Both the position numbers and the translations under genes were made by a program. DNA of 64,000 bases from Paenibacillus qinlingensis (GTDB lineage: Bacteria; Bacillota; Bacilli; Paenibacillales; NBRC-103111), in the NCBI RefSeq assembly GCF_013204845.1, contig NZ_JABMKY010000022.1, positions 62,001-126,000 of the forward strand, given 5' to 3'. The notes below the pieces were generated by a model, which was given only the letters and a program-made list of their open reading frames with translations, was not told where the DNA came from and did no database searches. This document shows positions 9,106-17,706 of the stretch, piece by piece. How positions within the stretch are numbered: position 1 is the stretch's first letter; each line of letters opens with the position of its first letter.

Positions 9106-10185
9106 CTACTCCACCTTCAGTTTCGTCCCCTCCGGCACGATCTGCACCCACGTGTTGCCTGGCAGCAACGGCACTTCCTTGCCATCGCTGGCATAGGCGC
9201 GGAGCATACCGTTCTTGCGTTCCCACGTGATCGCTTGGGACATGCCCTCTTGGAAGATCATCCCCTTGTTCGGCCCGAAGACATCTACAATCCGGCGCCC
9301 TTCTTTGTCGATGATCTGATGCTTGCTCTCTAAGACAAGCAGGTTCTTGGTCTGCAGCTGCTTGCCCGTTTCCTTGTCGAGATGCTGTTTCCCTTCCATC
9401 GAACGCATATAAACACCCTTGGCAGCATCATAATCATACGAAGCAAAATACCCCATGAGATAAGGAATTTGAATATAATGAACGGCTGCGCCCGCAAGTT
9501 TGCCTTGTCCTGCCTTGGCGAATGTGAGCAAAGGCCCGTTCCACTCGGTGCGGAACTTGCGCGCCTCGGCACCTTTTTTCATTTTATCCACAGAGGTATA
9601 GAGATTGTGCGGTGCCTTGCGTTCCGTCGAGCGCCAATAGTAGGCGCCATCGCCATAGACCTCATCAAGATGGGCCAGATTGCGGCCTGCCATCATATCC
9701 ATCGCATCCTGGCTCCAGCCAGCATGTACAATAATAGCATCCAGCGCATCCCCGATCTCTACAAAATAAGGGCGAATGCTGCGCACGGGACCGATCGCTT
9801 CAGCAGCTTGGCTCTGGAACACCGAGACGAATCTAGTGATTTCGCCCTCGGCAAGGATTTCATAGACGATGTCAGCCTGATCGAGGCCGGTTTGAGGCCG
9901 GGCTTGCGGCGCATTTTCGACCATAACCATATAAGGACGGGTCTTCACTTCGTGATCGGCTGGCAAGCCCGTTAACGGGAATTTGAAAGGGAGCTGCGCT
10001 TCCACCGTTGGAGTAGGCTGCGTCGCAGACGTTGGGCTGACCGTAGTCGTCACGGGGACGGTTTCCGGGGTGGCCGTTGATATCACAGGAGTCGCATCAC
10101 TACAACCAGCAAAGGTCAGGACAGAGCATCCAAGTATGAGCCATGTGCTAAGTGTTCTTTTACGGATTAACGGAAGTGTTTTCAA
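9106..10185 (-). CDS. DUF3048 lipoprotein (YerB-like)
   Basis: A 359-residue lipoprotein: signal sequence with lipobox LTFAGC, then a Thr/Pro/Val-rich linker to about residue 65, then the DUF3048 domain with RPYMVMVENAPQARPQTGLDQ, AEGEITRFVSVFQS and GPVRSIRPYF. Members such as B. subtilis YerB are exported; their function is not established. Translation appears to start at TTG 10185 behind AGAGGTG. The gene lies 91 bp upstream of the solute-binding protein on the same strand, with no terminator seen between, so read-through is possible. Confidence 0.85.
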   Translation of the reverse strand: MKTLPLIRKRTLSTWLILGCSVLTFAGCSDATPVISTATPETVPVTTTVSPTSATQPTPTVEAQLPFKFPLTGLPADHEVKTRPYMVMVENAPQARPQTGLDQADIVYEILAEGEITRFVSVFQSQAAEAIGPVRSIRPYFVEIGDALDAIIVHAGWSQDAMDMMAGRNLAHLDEVYGDGAYYWRSTERKAPHNLYTSVDKMKKGAEARKFRTEWNGPLLTFAKAGQGKLAGAAVHYIQIPYLMGYFASYDYDAAKGVYMRSMEGKQHLDKETGKQLQTKNLLVLESKHQIIDKEGRRIVDVFGPNKGMIFQEGMSQAITWERKNGMLRAYASDGKEVPLLPGNTWVQIVPEGTKLKVE

Positions 10186-10306
10186 AGGGGCTGCACCTCT
10201 TCTTCTCGTGGACTATCGATCTCTGAGAAGTATATGCTAGATAGTTAGGGAATAGAAGCTAGCAGAGTGACTCGAGTTCGTCTATATCTAAAATTAACCA
10301 CCAAGC

Positions 10307-10345
10307 AAAAAACTGAACCTACGCTTTCGCGTGGTCCAGTTTTTC
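10307..10345 (-). terminator. Intrinsic terminator of the glycosidase gene
   Basis: On the minus strand AAAACTGgACCaCGC-GAAA-GCGtaGGTtCAGTTTTTT forms a hairpin with a T-run, 5 bp after the glycosidase stop codon. Confidence 0.85.
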
Positions 10346-10349
10346 ATAA

Positions 10350-13300
10350 TCACATTTGGAAACTTACAGCCGGGTTCAACGAGGTGTTCCCTACAATTTC
10401 CTTATACACGCCACCATAGGACAGGCCGAACGTATAAACGCCAGGAAGTAGCTCCTTGTGAATCTCGCCGCCAACCGTAGTACCGAAGGTCCGCCAACTC
10501 CCTGCATAATAACTAACAGCACCACCATTAAGCGGATTACCCAGACTATCTTTTAACTGAACATTCACGTTGACCGTCTGGAAGGTAACCACGGGGTCGG
10601 CTCCGATGTTTTGCAGCTTTTCCTTAATCCCTCCCTCATAAGTCATTGAAAAGGTATAAGAGCCAGGCAGCAATTCCTTGTGAATCTCGCCGCCAACCGT
10701 AGTACCGAAGGTCCGCCAACTCCCTGCGTAGTAGCTAACGGCACCTCCATCCAGCGGATTACCCAGACTATCCTTCAACTGTACATTCGCGCTAACCGTC
10801 TGGAAAATAACCACAGGGTCTGCTCCGATATTTTGCACCTTTTCCTTGATCGTTCCCTCGTAATTCATGGAAAAGGTATACGAGCCCGGTAGCAATTCCT
10901 TACGAATTTCCCCGCCAGCTATGTTCCCGAAGGTCCGCCAACTCCCTGCATAATAACTCGCCGCACCACTATTCAGCGGATTGCCGAGACTATCCTTTAA
11001 CTGCACCTTCACATTAACGGTCTGAAAGGCGACCACGGGATCTGTTCCTGTGTTTTGAACTTTCTCTGTATACGTGCCTTCATAGGTCATAGCAAACGTA
11101 TACGCTTTATCCGGCAACGACTTGCTTACGATTCCAGAAGCATTCGTGACGCCGAACTCTTTCCATCCCTCGTCATAGTAGGATACGACACCGCCACTGA
11201 TAGCATTTCCGCTGCTGTTTTTAAATTGGACACGTACCTCATCATCCACGGGTGGCGGATCCTGCAACACGATTTTACCGTATTGACTTACGTTTTTCGT
11301 ACCGCCAATCCCACTAGCCCACTCCAAATATCCGAGTCGACCGTTGCCATTGTTATTATTGACAAGCAGCGAGACAAAGATTGGTTTCGTCGTATCTAGC
11401 ATGTAGGGATATAGTTCTGACCAAGCAAGATGAACCTTATAGATTTTCTTGCCGCTTTGGGAACTGTCGACGAGCATGCTTCCGTTCTGAACGAACTGAC
11501 CCGCTGGCGTCCAGTTGGATGGCAAATCTCCGCCAATATAAGGCGCAGTCCCCTTGTAGACGACAGGACCGTTAGCCGTCAATGCGGCTTGGAATTCCAC
11601 TTGCGCCCCGACCATGCCGACGCCTGATGTATCAAGGCCAAATTGAATACTGTCACCGATATAATAATTACCTTTGGAATCGTTAGGTACGAAGGTGGCG
11701 TCCGATACTTCTATGACGAGATCGAATCCATCATTGGCTGCCCCCACGGCAGCTCGAGCTGCAAACCCTGTGGGTTGTTCGGAAGTCAAGCTTTTGAATT
11801 CCCAATTGTCGTTAATCCAATGGATATCCGTGCTCAACGCACCTGTGGTACGGTCAAACAAATTGCTCTTACTGCCAGCTGCGATGGGAACATTGGTGTT
11901 TTGTTCGGCTTTTTCATAGTCAGACAATAGGACATCTTGCGTCGAAGTCAATCCAGCAAGATAAGAGGCATTCACGTTACTGATGTAATACATTTTGTTC
12001 GGTTTCACTTGCAGCGTAGGATCTGCTGCCTCTGTACCGCCGGTCCAATCGCGAACGACAGTGTTGCTTGTAAAAGCACTGGCAAGTGCTGGAGCAATTG
12101 CACCCGCATTCTCATCCTCGGACCATACGACGAGAATCGGCGATCCTTCACTTTCGAAATAGACGGCTTTCTGATTTCCGCTTAGCGCATACTCACCTTT
12201 GTAGACAATATCATTCCCCAATGTCTCGATAAATCGATGCATGACCACAGAACCGAGTCTTGGTTCAAGCTTCGGTTTCTTACGGAATAATCCAGAGGAT
12301 TCCGTAAACCAACCTTCGGCATTGGCGAATGGGATCGCTTCGATTTCCGTATTATTAACCATGTCAAAGTAAGCGATTTGTTCGACCCCATTCTTCATCT
12401 GGTACATATAGTCGTACAGCATCTTTCTTGCAATTACCGGCTCTGATTGGATAGATGTTGTTTCCGAAGCATTGATGAGCCCTGCATGGCTCTCCGAAGA
12501 CACCCACGTCTTTGAAGGTACATTGTACCTTTGATCATAAGCTTGGTACTCTTTGGGATCCGGTAGCTTCCCATGAAGCGCCAACTTATCAAAATAATTA
12601 GCTCCGCCAAGACGCAGCAATTCATTATAGAAAGGCAAATAGCGATGGCCTCCCATGCCTCCGATCCAAATCTCGGAATTCGGCTGAACACTTTTAATCG
12701 TCTCATAACCCGTACGTAGTAACTCCACGAACTTCTCTGGTGTATCATGCCAGAAAATACTTCCGCCTTTCAAATGAGGTTCATTCCATATTTCCCATGT
12801 GGAAATCCGATCGCCATACCGCGCGACAAGCGCCCGCAGGAAATTAGCAAAATCATTCATGTCGGTTGGGGCATAAGCAGCATAACCAGGAACGCCGATA
12901 TAAATGGTTGTATCTTCCGAGGAAGATGCCCACTTCGGTGTAAATACAATGTTGCCGATGATGTCCATGCCAACGCTTTGCAATTTATTGACATGTTCAT
13001 CAAGTCCTGCCCAATTAAACACACCACGACTCTTTTCAATGGCCATGTTCGTATCGCCGAATTGCCCTCCCCATGGGATCGTATGAATTCTCGCAAAGTC
13101 AAAACCAATTAAATCTGCGAGTTCTATCGCCCTTAAATCACTAAAACCATTACTGAATCCAAACAGCGGATTACGATCCGCTTTGCTTATGGACTGACTT
13201 TCTACGACAGCCACGGACGTTCGATTACGTACAAATTCTGCTGCCGTTTTCTTCGGATTAGAAAAGATCCGGTACGATTGTTGGAGCGGAAGCGTTCCCG

Positions 13301-15971
13301 TAATCCCTTGTTTCGTATAGTCAAAGGCGATTTCGTAGTACCCTTCGTGGCTAGGTGTCCAACTCCATCCCGTTGTCAGTAACGTTGATCGATCTACCGT
13401 AACTTGCCCAACAACCTGGTTATCCGTATCATAAACCGTCCCCGTCAACGTTTGCACGGAAAGGGGCAACTGATCTGGGACCGCCTTGAACACCACATTC
13501 TGGCCGATCTTCCACCAGTTTGCATAAGCTTCTGCCTTCAGCGGGAAATATTCAACGGACTGCATGCTGACGTCGTCGTAATAAATTGTTCCTGTATTCG
13601 GGACGTCCTTTAATTTCGTTGTCGCTACATTCAACTGAACTTGATTCGTTCCTACCGGAAACTGACTATTATCTATCGTAAATGAAATATCCGTCCACAC
13701 CGTGCTGCTCAAAGTTGGCGTGTTAGCCTCAGCCGTGCCGAGGAAGGTACCATCCTTAAAGTAGCTGATGAACACCCAAGAGCCATTCCCTGCATATTCA
13801 GCCGATTTCTTGGCTTTTACCGAAATCTTAATGGTTTGCATTCCGCTGTCAATCGGGATCATTTTGGATGAAAACCCTGCTGCTCCCGTACTTGTCGAGT
13901 TGATATATACCGCGTTCGAACCGCTATTGACCGTTGCCGAAGTACTGCCCATATCGACTCCGCTTGCCCCGCTCCATGAGGTAGAACTCCAACTAACAGG
14001 AACAAGTTTCATTCCGCTTGTCTTCGTTTCTTCGAAACCAGGATTCGCTACATCATAATAGCTCGACGTAAGCACATTGACAGCATTGCTCGCAGACGAT
14101 GCATTGCCCGAACCATCTCTCGCTTTCACCGTAAACGCATATCCACTATAGGCTTCGAGGCCTGTAACCGTATAGGTCACCCCGGTGACGGTTGCTACTA
14201 GCTTCGTACCATCGTTAATCTCGTAGCCTGTTACGCCCCCATTGTCGGTTGACGGGTCCCAGGTGAGCGTGATACTCTTCATCTTAATGTCGGATGCCGT
14301 TAAGTTAGTTGGCACTGTCGGCGGCTGCGTATCGTTAGTCACAAAGGCCTGACTTGCTGGGGACACATTCCCCGCAGCATCGAAGGCTTTCACCGTAAAC
14401 GTATAACTATTGGCTGCGATCAGGCCACTTGCCGTAAAAGTTAAACCAGTCACAGTCCCCACCAACGCCGTGTCTTTATAAATATTGTAACCCGTCACCC
14501 CGATATTATCGGTCGAGGCGTTCCAAGCCAAATCAACACTTCCTGCCGTCTGACCTACGGCGTGGAGATTCGTTGGCGCGCTTGGCGCTGCCGTGTCTGG
14601 AATTAATTCAATCGTAGCGTCATCATAATACAGCGTCCCTTGTTGGCTAGCACTGCCGCCACGCAGCGTCGCTAGATTCAACTGCAAGTTATTCGTGCCT
14701 GTCGGCAGGGTAGCCGTATTCAAAGTCACTGAAATCTCTCTCCATTCCGTACTGCTCAGTGCCACACTTGGCGCAACTACGGTGCCAAGAAAGGATCCAT
14801 TTTTCGCATAACTGAAGAAAACCCACGGATCATTGCCGACATAATCGGCCGACTTCTTGACCTTCACCGTCGCTTTGATTTGCATGTTATTATCAATTGT
14901 CATCGTCTTGGATACCCAACCTGCGGCTCCTGCATCCACTGCGCTGATATACATGGCGTTAGTTCCGCTATTGGCCTCAAGCGTCGTTACCCCTGTATCC
15001 ACCGGCGTCGTTCGCGACCATAAGTTCGAATTCCAATTGACAGGAACAAGCTTATTTCCACTTGGCGTCGTGATCTCAAACCCAGGATTGGCGATGCTTA
15101 CTACAATCGGCGTGCTCAGACTTACAGCGTTGCTGGACACAGATAGATTGCCCGCCGCATCTTTCCCTTTTACAGTAAACGTATAATTGGTACCCGCGTT
15201 GAGAGCGCTTACGGAATACGTTAACCCTGTCGTGGATCCAATCAGCGTTGTACCGTTGTAAACTTCGTACCCTTGAATGCCAACGTTATCCGTTGAGGCG
15301 TTCCATGCAAGAGTAACACTCGTCGCCGTTTGACCCGTAATGGCAAGATTAGTTGGAGCTGTTGGCGCCTCCATATCCAGCAGTTCCATCGTTACATCGT
15401 CGTAATAGAGTGTTCCGGCGTTGCTTGCACTGCCTGCTTTCGATGTCGCCAAGTTCAACCAGAGCATATTCGTCCCCGCAGGAAACTGACTGCTGTTGAC
15501 CGTTAACGTGATCTCTGTCCATTCTGTGCTGCTTACGGTGGTCATGTTGGATGAGCTTATTCCCAGGAAAGTACCACTATTTCCATAGCTGATAAAAACC
15601 CAAGGATTATTGCCGGCATAATCTCCCGACTTCTTCACTTTCACTGTGGTTTTGATCGTTTGAGCACTGCCGTCAACCGGAATCGCTTTGGATGTCCAAC
15701 CAGCAGCTCCAGCATCCGTTGCACTAATTGAAAGTGATTTTGTCCCGCTGCTGTACACGGCTGTCGTTACGCTTGTATCCACGGGTGTCGTTCTACTCCA
15801 TAAGGATGTGGTCCAATTCGTCGGTATCAGTTTCGATTGACTCACCGTTGTTTCTTCGAACCCGGGATTAAGCACATTAAGAAAACTTGCTGCCTGAACG
15901 CGCGTTGACATCGTTGGAAACAATGCAACCAACATGGTGCAAAGTAACAACCATATAACGGTTTTCCTCAT
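10350..15971 (-). CDS. Large secreted multidomain glycoside hydrolase (clan GH-A)
   Basis: A 1873-residue extracellular enzyme. Order: signal peptide (1-27); carbohydrate-binding module of CBM4/9 type (about 28-200); fibronectin type III (205-288); a second CBM (290-465); two fibronectin III domains (470-640); a third CBM (645-815); a beta domain; a TIM-barrel glycosidase (about 920-1330) with the acid/base motif WEIWNEPH near 1060 and the nucleophile region WVSSESH near 1160; a CBM9-like region (about 1370-1560); and four 73-residue C-terminal repeats (1578-1870) with VQLKDSLGNPL and SYYAGSWRTFG. The WNEP acid/base and a later ESH place it in clan GH-A; family and substrate (xyloside, mannan, other plant glycan) are not settled. 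Start ATG 15971 has GAGGAGG 8 nt upstream. A single-gene transcript is likely. Confidence 0.87.
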   Translation of the reverse strand: MRKTVIWLLLCTMLVALFPTMSTRVQAASFLNVLNPGFEETTVSQSKLIPTNWTTSLWSRTTPVDTSVTTAVYSSGTKSLSISATDAGAAGWTSKAIPVDGSAQTIKTTVKVKKSGDYAGNNPWVFISYGNSGTFLGISSSNMTTVSSTEWTEITLTVNSSQFPAGTNMLWLNLATSKAGSASNAGTLYYDDVTMELLDMEAPTAPTNLAITGQTATSVTLAWNASTDNVGIQGYEVYNGTTLIGSTTGLTYSVSALNAGTNYTFTVKGKDAAGNLSVSSNAVSLSTPIVVSIANPGFEITTPSGNKLVPVNWNSNLWSRTTPVDTGVTTLEANSGTNAMYISAVDAGAAGWVSKTMTIDNNMQIKATVKVKKSADYVGNDPWVFFSYAKNGSFLGTVVAPSVALSSTEWREISVTLNTATLPTGTNNLQLNLATLRGGSASQQGTLYYDDATIELIPDTAAPSAPTNLHAVGQTAGSVDLAWNASTDNIGVTGYNIYKDTALVGTVTGLTFTASGLIAANSYTFTVKAFDAAGNVSPASQAFVTNDTQPPTVPTNLTASDIKMKSITLTWDPSTDNGGVTGYEINDGTKLVATVTGVTYTVTGLEAYSGYAFTVKARDGSGNASSASNAVNVLTSSYYDVANPGFEETKTSGMKLVPVSWSSTSWSGASGVDMGSTSATVNSGSNAVYINSTSTGAAGFSSKMIPIDSGMQTIKISVKAKKSAEYAGNGSWVFISYFKDGTFLGTAEANTPTLSSTVWTDISFTIDNSQFPVGTNQVQLNVATTKLKDVPNTGTIYYDDVSMQSVEYFPLKAEAYANWWKIGQNVVFKAVPDQLPLSVQTLTGTVYDTDNQVVGQVTVDRSTLLTTGWSWTPSHEGYYEIAFDYTKQGITGTLPLQQSYRIFSNPKKTAAEFVRNRTSVAVVESQSISKADRNPLFGFSNGFSDLRAIELADLIGFDFARIHTIPWGGQFGDTNMAIEKSRGVFNWAGLDEHVNKLQSVGMDIIGNIVFTPKWASSSEDTTIYIGVPGYAAYAPTDMNDFANFLRALVARYGDRISTWEIWNEPHLKGGSIFWHDTPEKFVELLRTGYETIKSVQPNSEIWIGGMGGHRYLPFYNELLRLGGANYFDKLALHGKLPDPKEYQAYDQRYNVPSKTWVSSESHAGLINASETTSIQSEPVIARKMLYDYMYQMKNGVEQIAYFDMVNNTEIEAIPFANAEGWFTESSGLFRKKPKLEPRLGSVVMHRFIETLGNDIVYKGEYALSGNQKAVYFESEGSPILVVWSEDENAGAIAPALASAFTSNTVVRDWTGGTEAADPTLQVKPNKMYYISNVNASYLAGLTSTQDVLLSDYEKAEQNTNVPIAAGSKSNLFDRTTGALSTDIHWINDNWEFKSLTSEQPTGFAARAAVGAANDGFDLVIEVSDATFVPNDSKGNYYIGDSIQFGLDTSGVGMVGAQVEFQAALTANGPVVYKGTAPYIGGDLPSNWTPAGQFVQNGSMLVDSSQSGKKIYKVHLAWSELYPYMLDTTKPIFVSLLVNNNNGNGRLGYLEWASGIGGTKNVSQYGKIVLQDPPPVDDEVRVQFKNSSGNAISGGVVSYYDEGWKEFGVTNASGIVSKSLPDKAYTFAMTYEGTYTEKVQNTGTDPVVAFQTVNVKVQLKDSLGNPLNSGAASYYAGSWRTFGNIAGGEIRKELLPGSYTFSMNYEGTIKEKVQNIGADPVVIFQTVSANVQLKDSLGNPLDGGAVSYYAGSWRTFGTTVGGEIHKELLPGSYTFSMTYEGGIKEKLQNIGADPVVTFQTVNVNVQLKDSLGNPLNGGAVSYYAGSWRTFGTTVGGEIHKELLPGVYTFGLSYGGVYKEIVGNTSLNPAVSFQM

Positions 15972-16125
15972 AAATATATCCTCCTCGATTTCATTTTGCC
16001 TAACCACTGCGCTACTCGTTACTCACTTCCCTTTATGGATGGATTACATGGATAAATATAGGACGAATCCGGTCGTCAAAGATACGAGACGATTTATACA
16101 TCGTTATCCGATTTTATCTATTTTG

Positions 16126-16164
16126 GCAAAAAAAAAGCCGACAACGAATTTATCGCTGCCAGCT
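16126..16164 (-). terminator. Intrinsic terminator of the cstR-rhodanese unit
   Basis: On the minus strand a 12-bp imperfect stem beginning AGCTGGCAGCG and closing with GTCGGCT is followed by nine T residues. It lies 20 bp after the rhodanese stop codon. Confidence 0.88.
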
Positions 16165-16184
16165 TTACCCTATGCTATTCCTTT

Positions 16185-16586
16185 TTATGCCCCACCGCTG
16201 CTTTGCTGCGTCAAACTGCCCTTCCACGCCATCATACCGCCCTTCAGATGGGACAACTCGCTGAACCCATTTTTCCGAAGAACTCTCGCAGCTTGTTTAC
16301 TCCTCATGCCACTTCGGCAATACAAATAGATGGGACGATCCTTCGGAATCTCGCTTAATCTTCTTCCCATCGAGGACAATGGGATATTCACCGCTCCTGG
16401 GATGTAGCCTTGCTTCACTTCACCGGGCTCACGCACGTCAATGAGAACATGCTTGTCCTTGTCCATGGCCTCTTGAAATTGATCGGATGATAGATTGCGC
16501 AGCCCTTTGACACCTGCAAACCGGGAATAGAAGAAAAACACGATAAAACCGAGTGCCACGATATTGAAAATCATATTACTATCCAT
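16185..16586 (-). CDS. Membrane-anchored rhodanese-domain protein
   Basis: A 133-residue protein: one N-terminal transmembrane helix (about 5-21), then a rhodanese domain with LIDVREPGE and the active-site loop CRSGMRS (Cys90). Rhodaneses carry sulfur as a Cys persulfide and pass it to acceptors such as thiols. It follows the CstR-type repressor gene on one transcript, 27 bp after its stop, and ends at a strong terminator, so it is expected to be induced by sulfane sulfur together with the repressor. In S. aureus and B. subtilis similar single-domain rhodaneses sit in cst/yrk clusters. Which acceptor it uses is unknown. Confidence 0.88.
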   Translation of the reverse strand: MDSNMIFNIVALGFIVFFFYSRFAGVKGLRNLSSDQFQEAMDKDKHVLIDVREPGEVKQGYIPGAVNIPLSSMGRRLSEIPKDRPIYLYCRSGMRSKQAARVLRKNGFSELSHLKGGMMAWKGSLTQQSSGGA

Positions 16587-16613
16587 AATCTGCCTCTTTC
16601 CTGTAGCATGTCT

Positions 16614-16874
16614 TTATCTGCTTTTAACTAACAATTCTACAGCTTGCTTCACGATCTTACTTGTGTCTCTGCCCGCTTCCTGTTCCTCTTTAATACAGTT
16701 CTCCAAGTTGACAGCCACGATGGTGGCGATCGCTTTATCGGCAGCGCTGCGGACAGCAGAAATTTGACTCACGACATCTTTACAGTCCTGTTCTTCCTCC
16801 ATCATCCGTAAAATACCACGAATCTGGCCTTCCATGCGTTTTAAACGCTTTTTCACATCATCATCGTATTGCAT
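16614..16874 (-). CDS. cstR: CstR-type persulfide-sensing repressor (CsoR family)
   Basis: An 86-residue all-helical repressor of the CsoR/RcnR (DUF156) family, with KRLKRMEGQIRGILRMMEE at the start. The two thiols are at Cys31 and Cys60, the positions used by S. aureus CstR. The copper-binding His of CsoR, four residues before the second Cys, is Asn56 here. That pattern fits the persulfide-sensing CstR branch and not the copper sensors. A palindromic ATACCT-GTAT-AGGTAT operator lies 20 bp upstream of its own gene, and two more lie upstream of the persulfide dioxygenase gene. Reaction with polysulfide is expected to cross-link the Cys pair and release DNA. Confidence 0.88.
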   Translation of the reverse strand: MQYDDDVKKRLKRMEGQIRGILRMMEEEQDCKDVVSQISAVRSAADKAIATIVAVNLENCIKEEQEAGRDTSKIVKQAVELLVKSR

Positions 16875-16893
16875 AGACAGCCTTCCCTTCCCT

Positions 16894-16909
16894 ATACCTG
16901 TATAGGTAT
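16894..16909. promoter_or_regulatory. CstR operator upstream of cstR
   Basis: ATACCTGTATAGGTAT: 6-bp perfect arms around GTAT, 20 bp upstream of cstR. It matches the two sites at 19223 and 19292 and suggests autoregulation. Confidence 0.75.
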
Positions 16910-16972
16910 ATTATTGCCCATGTTTCCGTTGAAAACAATATGAAATCCTGTCCCGGTATTCTGCCCCGCCAA

Positions 16973-17470
16973 CTAAATAAATAAGTTCACTTTCGCATCC
17001 GTCGCATCGCCTAAATAAGCAGCAACTCCCGCATGTTCAACCCCATCCAGCAGCTCCTCCTCCTGCAACCCGAGTAAATCCATCGTCATCGTGCACGCGA
17101 CTAAACGGATGCCTTGCTCTTGGGCTAGCTCAATCAATTGAGGAAGCGAAAGTGCATTATGCTTTTTCATCACATGCTTGATCATTTGCGGCCCCATGCC
17201 GCCGAAGTTCATTTTGGACAAACCTAGTTTATCTGCACCGCGTGGCATCATTTTACCGAACATTCGCTCGATAAAACCTTTCTTTACAGCTATTTTCTGA
17301 TCTTTACGCAGTGTGTTGAGCCCCCAGAAGGTGAAGAAAATCGTAACCTCGTGATCATAGGCGGCCGCCCCATTTGCAATGATAAAAGCAGCAATCGCTT
17401 TGTCCAGTTCCCCGCTAAAGAGCACAATCGTTGTTTTTTCCTTGGTGTCCCTATCCGCCATTCTGCTCAT
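16973..17470 (-). CDS. DsrE/DsrF-like sulfur-carrier protein
   Basis: A 165-residue protein of the DsrE/F family (B. subtilis YrkE type). It has the nucleotide-fold-like start TTIVLFSGELDKAIAAFIIANGAA, the FFTFWGLNTL segment, and a conserved Cys126 in RLVACTMTMDLLG that could hold sulfane sulfur. It overlaps tusA by 4 bp (ATGA), so translation is coupled; an internal ATG at 17461 with its own AAAGGA site is an alternative start. Last gene of the cstB-tusA-dsrE unit. It probably exchanges sulfur with TusA. Confidence 0.87.
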   Translation of the reverse strand: MSRMADRDTKEKTTIVLFSGELDKAIAAFIIANGAAAYDHEVTIFFTFWGLNTLRKDQKIAVKKGFIERMFGKMMPRGADKLGLSKMNFGGMGPQMIKHVMKKHNALSLPQLIELAQEQGIRLVACTMTMDLLGLQEEELLDGVEHAGVAAYLGDATDAKVNLFI

Positions 17471-17691
17471 CCTTTCCTCACGATAAACGTAAATACACCC
17501 TGATCTTCTTTCGCTTCCAACAGCTCATGTTTGGTTTTGCCTACCCATGCCTGAAAATCCTTCATCGATCCCTTATCCGTCGTCAACAGCTCCATAATTT
17601 GTCCTGCTTCCAGCGTATCCATCCCTTTTTTGGCTTTCACAATCGGCATCGGACATGCCAAACCTTTCGCATCCACAATTATATTAACCAT
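17467..17691 (-). CDS. tusA: TusA-family sulfurtransferase
   Basis: A 74-residue TusA/SirA-like protein with the signature GLACPMPIVKAKKGM (acceptor Cys13). TusA proteins relay persulfide sulfur between enzymes in the cytosol. The start ATG 17691 has GGAGG 8 nt upstream; a longer frame from 17706 has none. It is directly downstream of the persulfide dioxygenase gene and overlaps the DsrE-like gene, so the three proteins are made together. Here the most likely role is shuttling sulfane sulfur to or from the dioxygenase-rhodanese, not tRNA thiolation. Confidence 0.9.
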   Translation of the reverse strand: MVNIIVDAKGLACPMPIVKAKKGMDTLEAGQIMELLTTDKGSMKDFQAWVGKTKHELLEAKEDQGVFTFIVRKG

Positions 17692-17706
17692 CTTAATAAC
17701 CTCCAT

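Noticed and set aside
16614..16874. Copper-sensing CsoR instead of CstR
   Set aside because: The His of the copper site is replaced by Asn56, and the neighbours are sulfur enzymes, not copper pumps.
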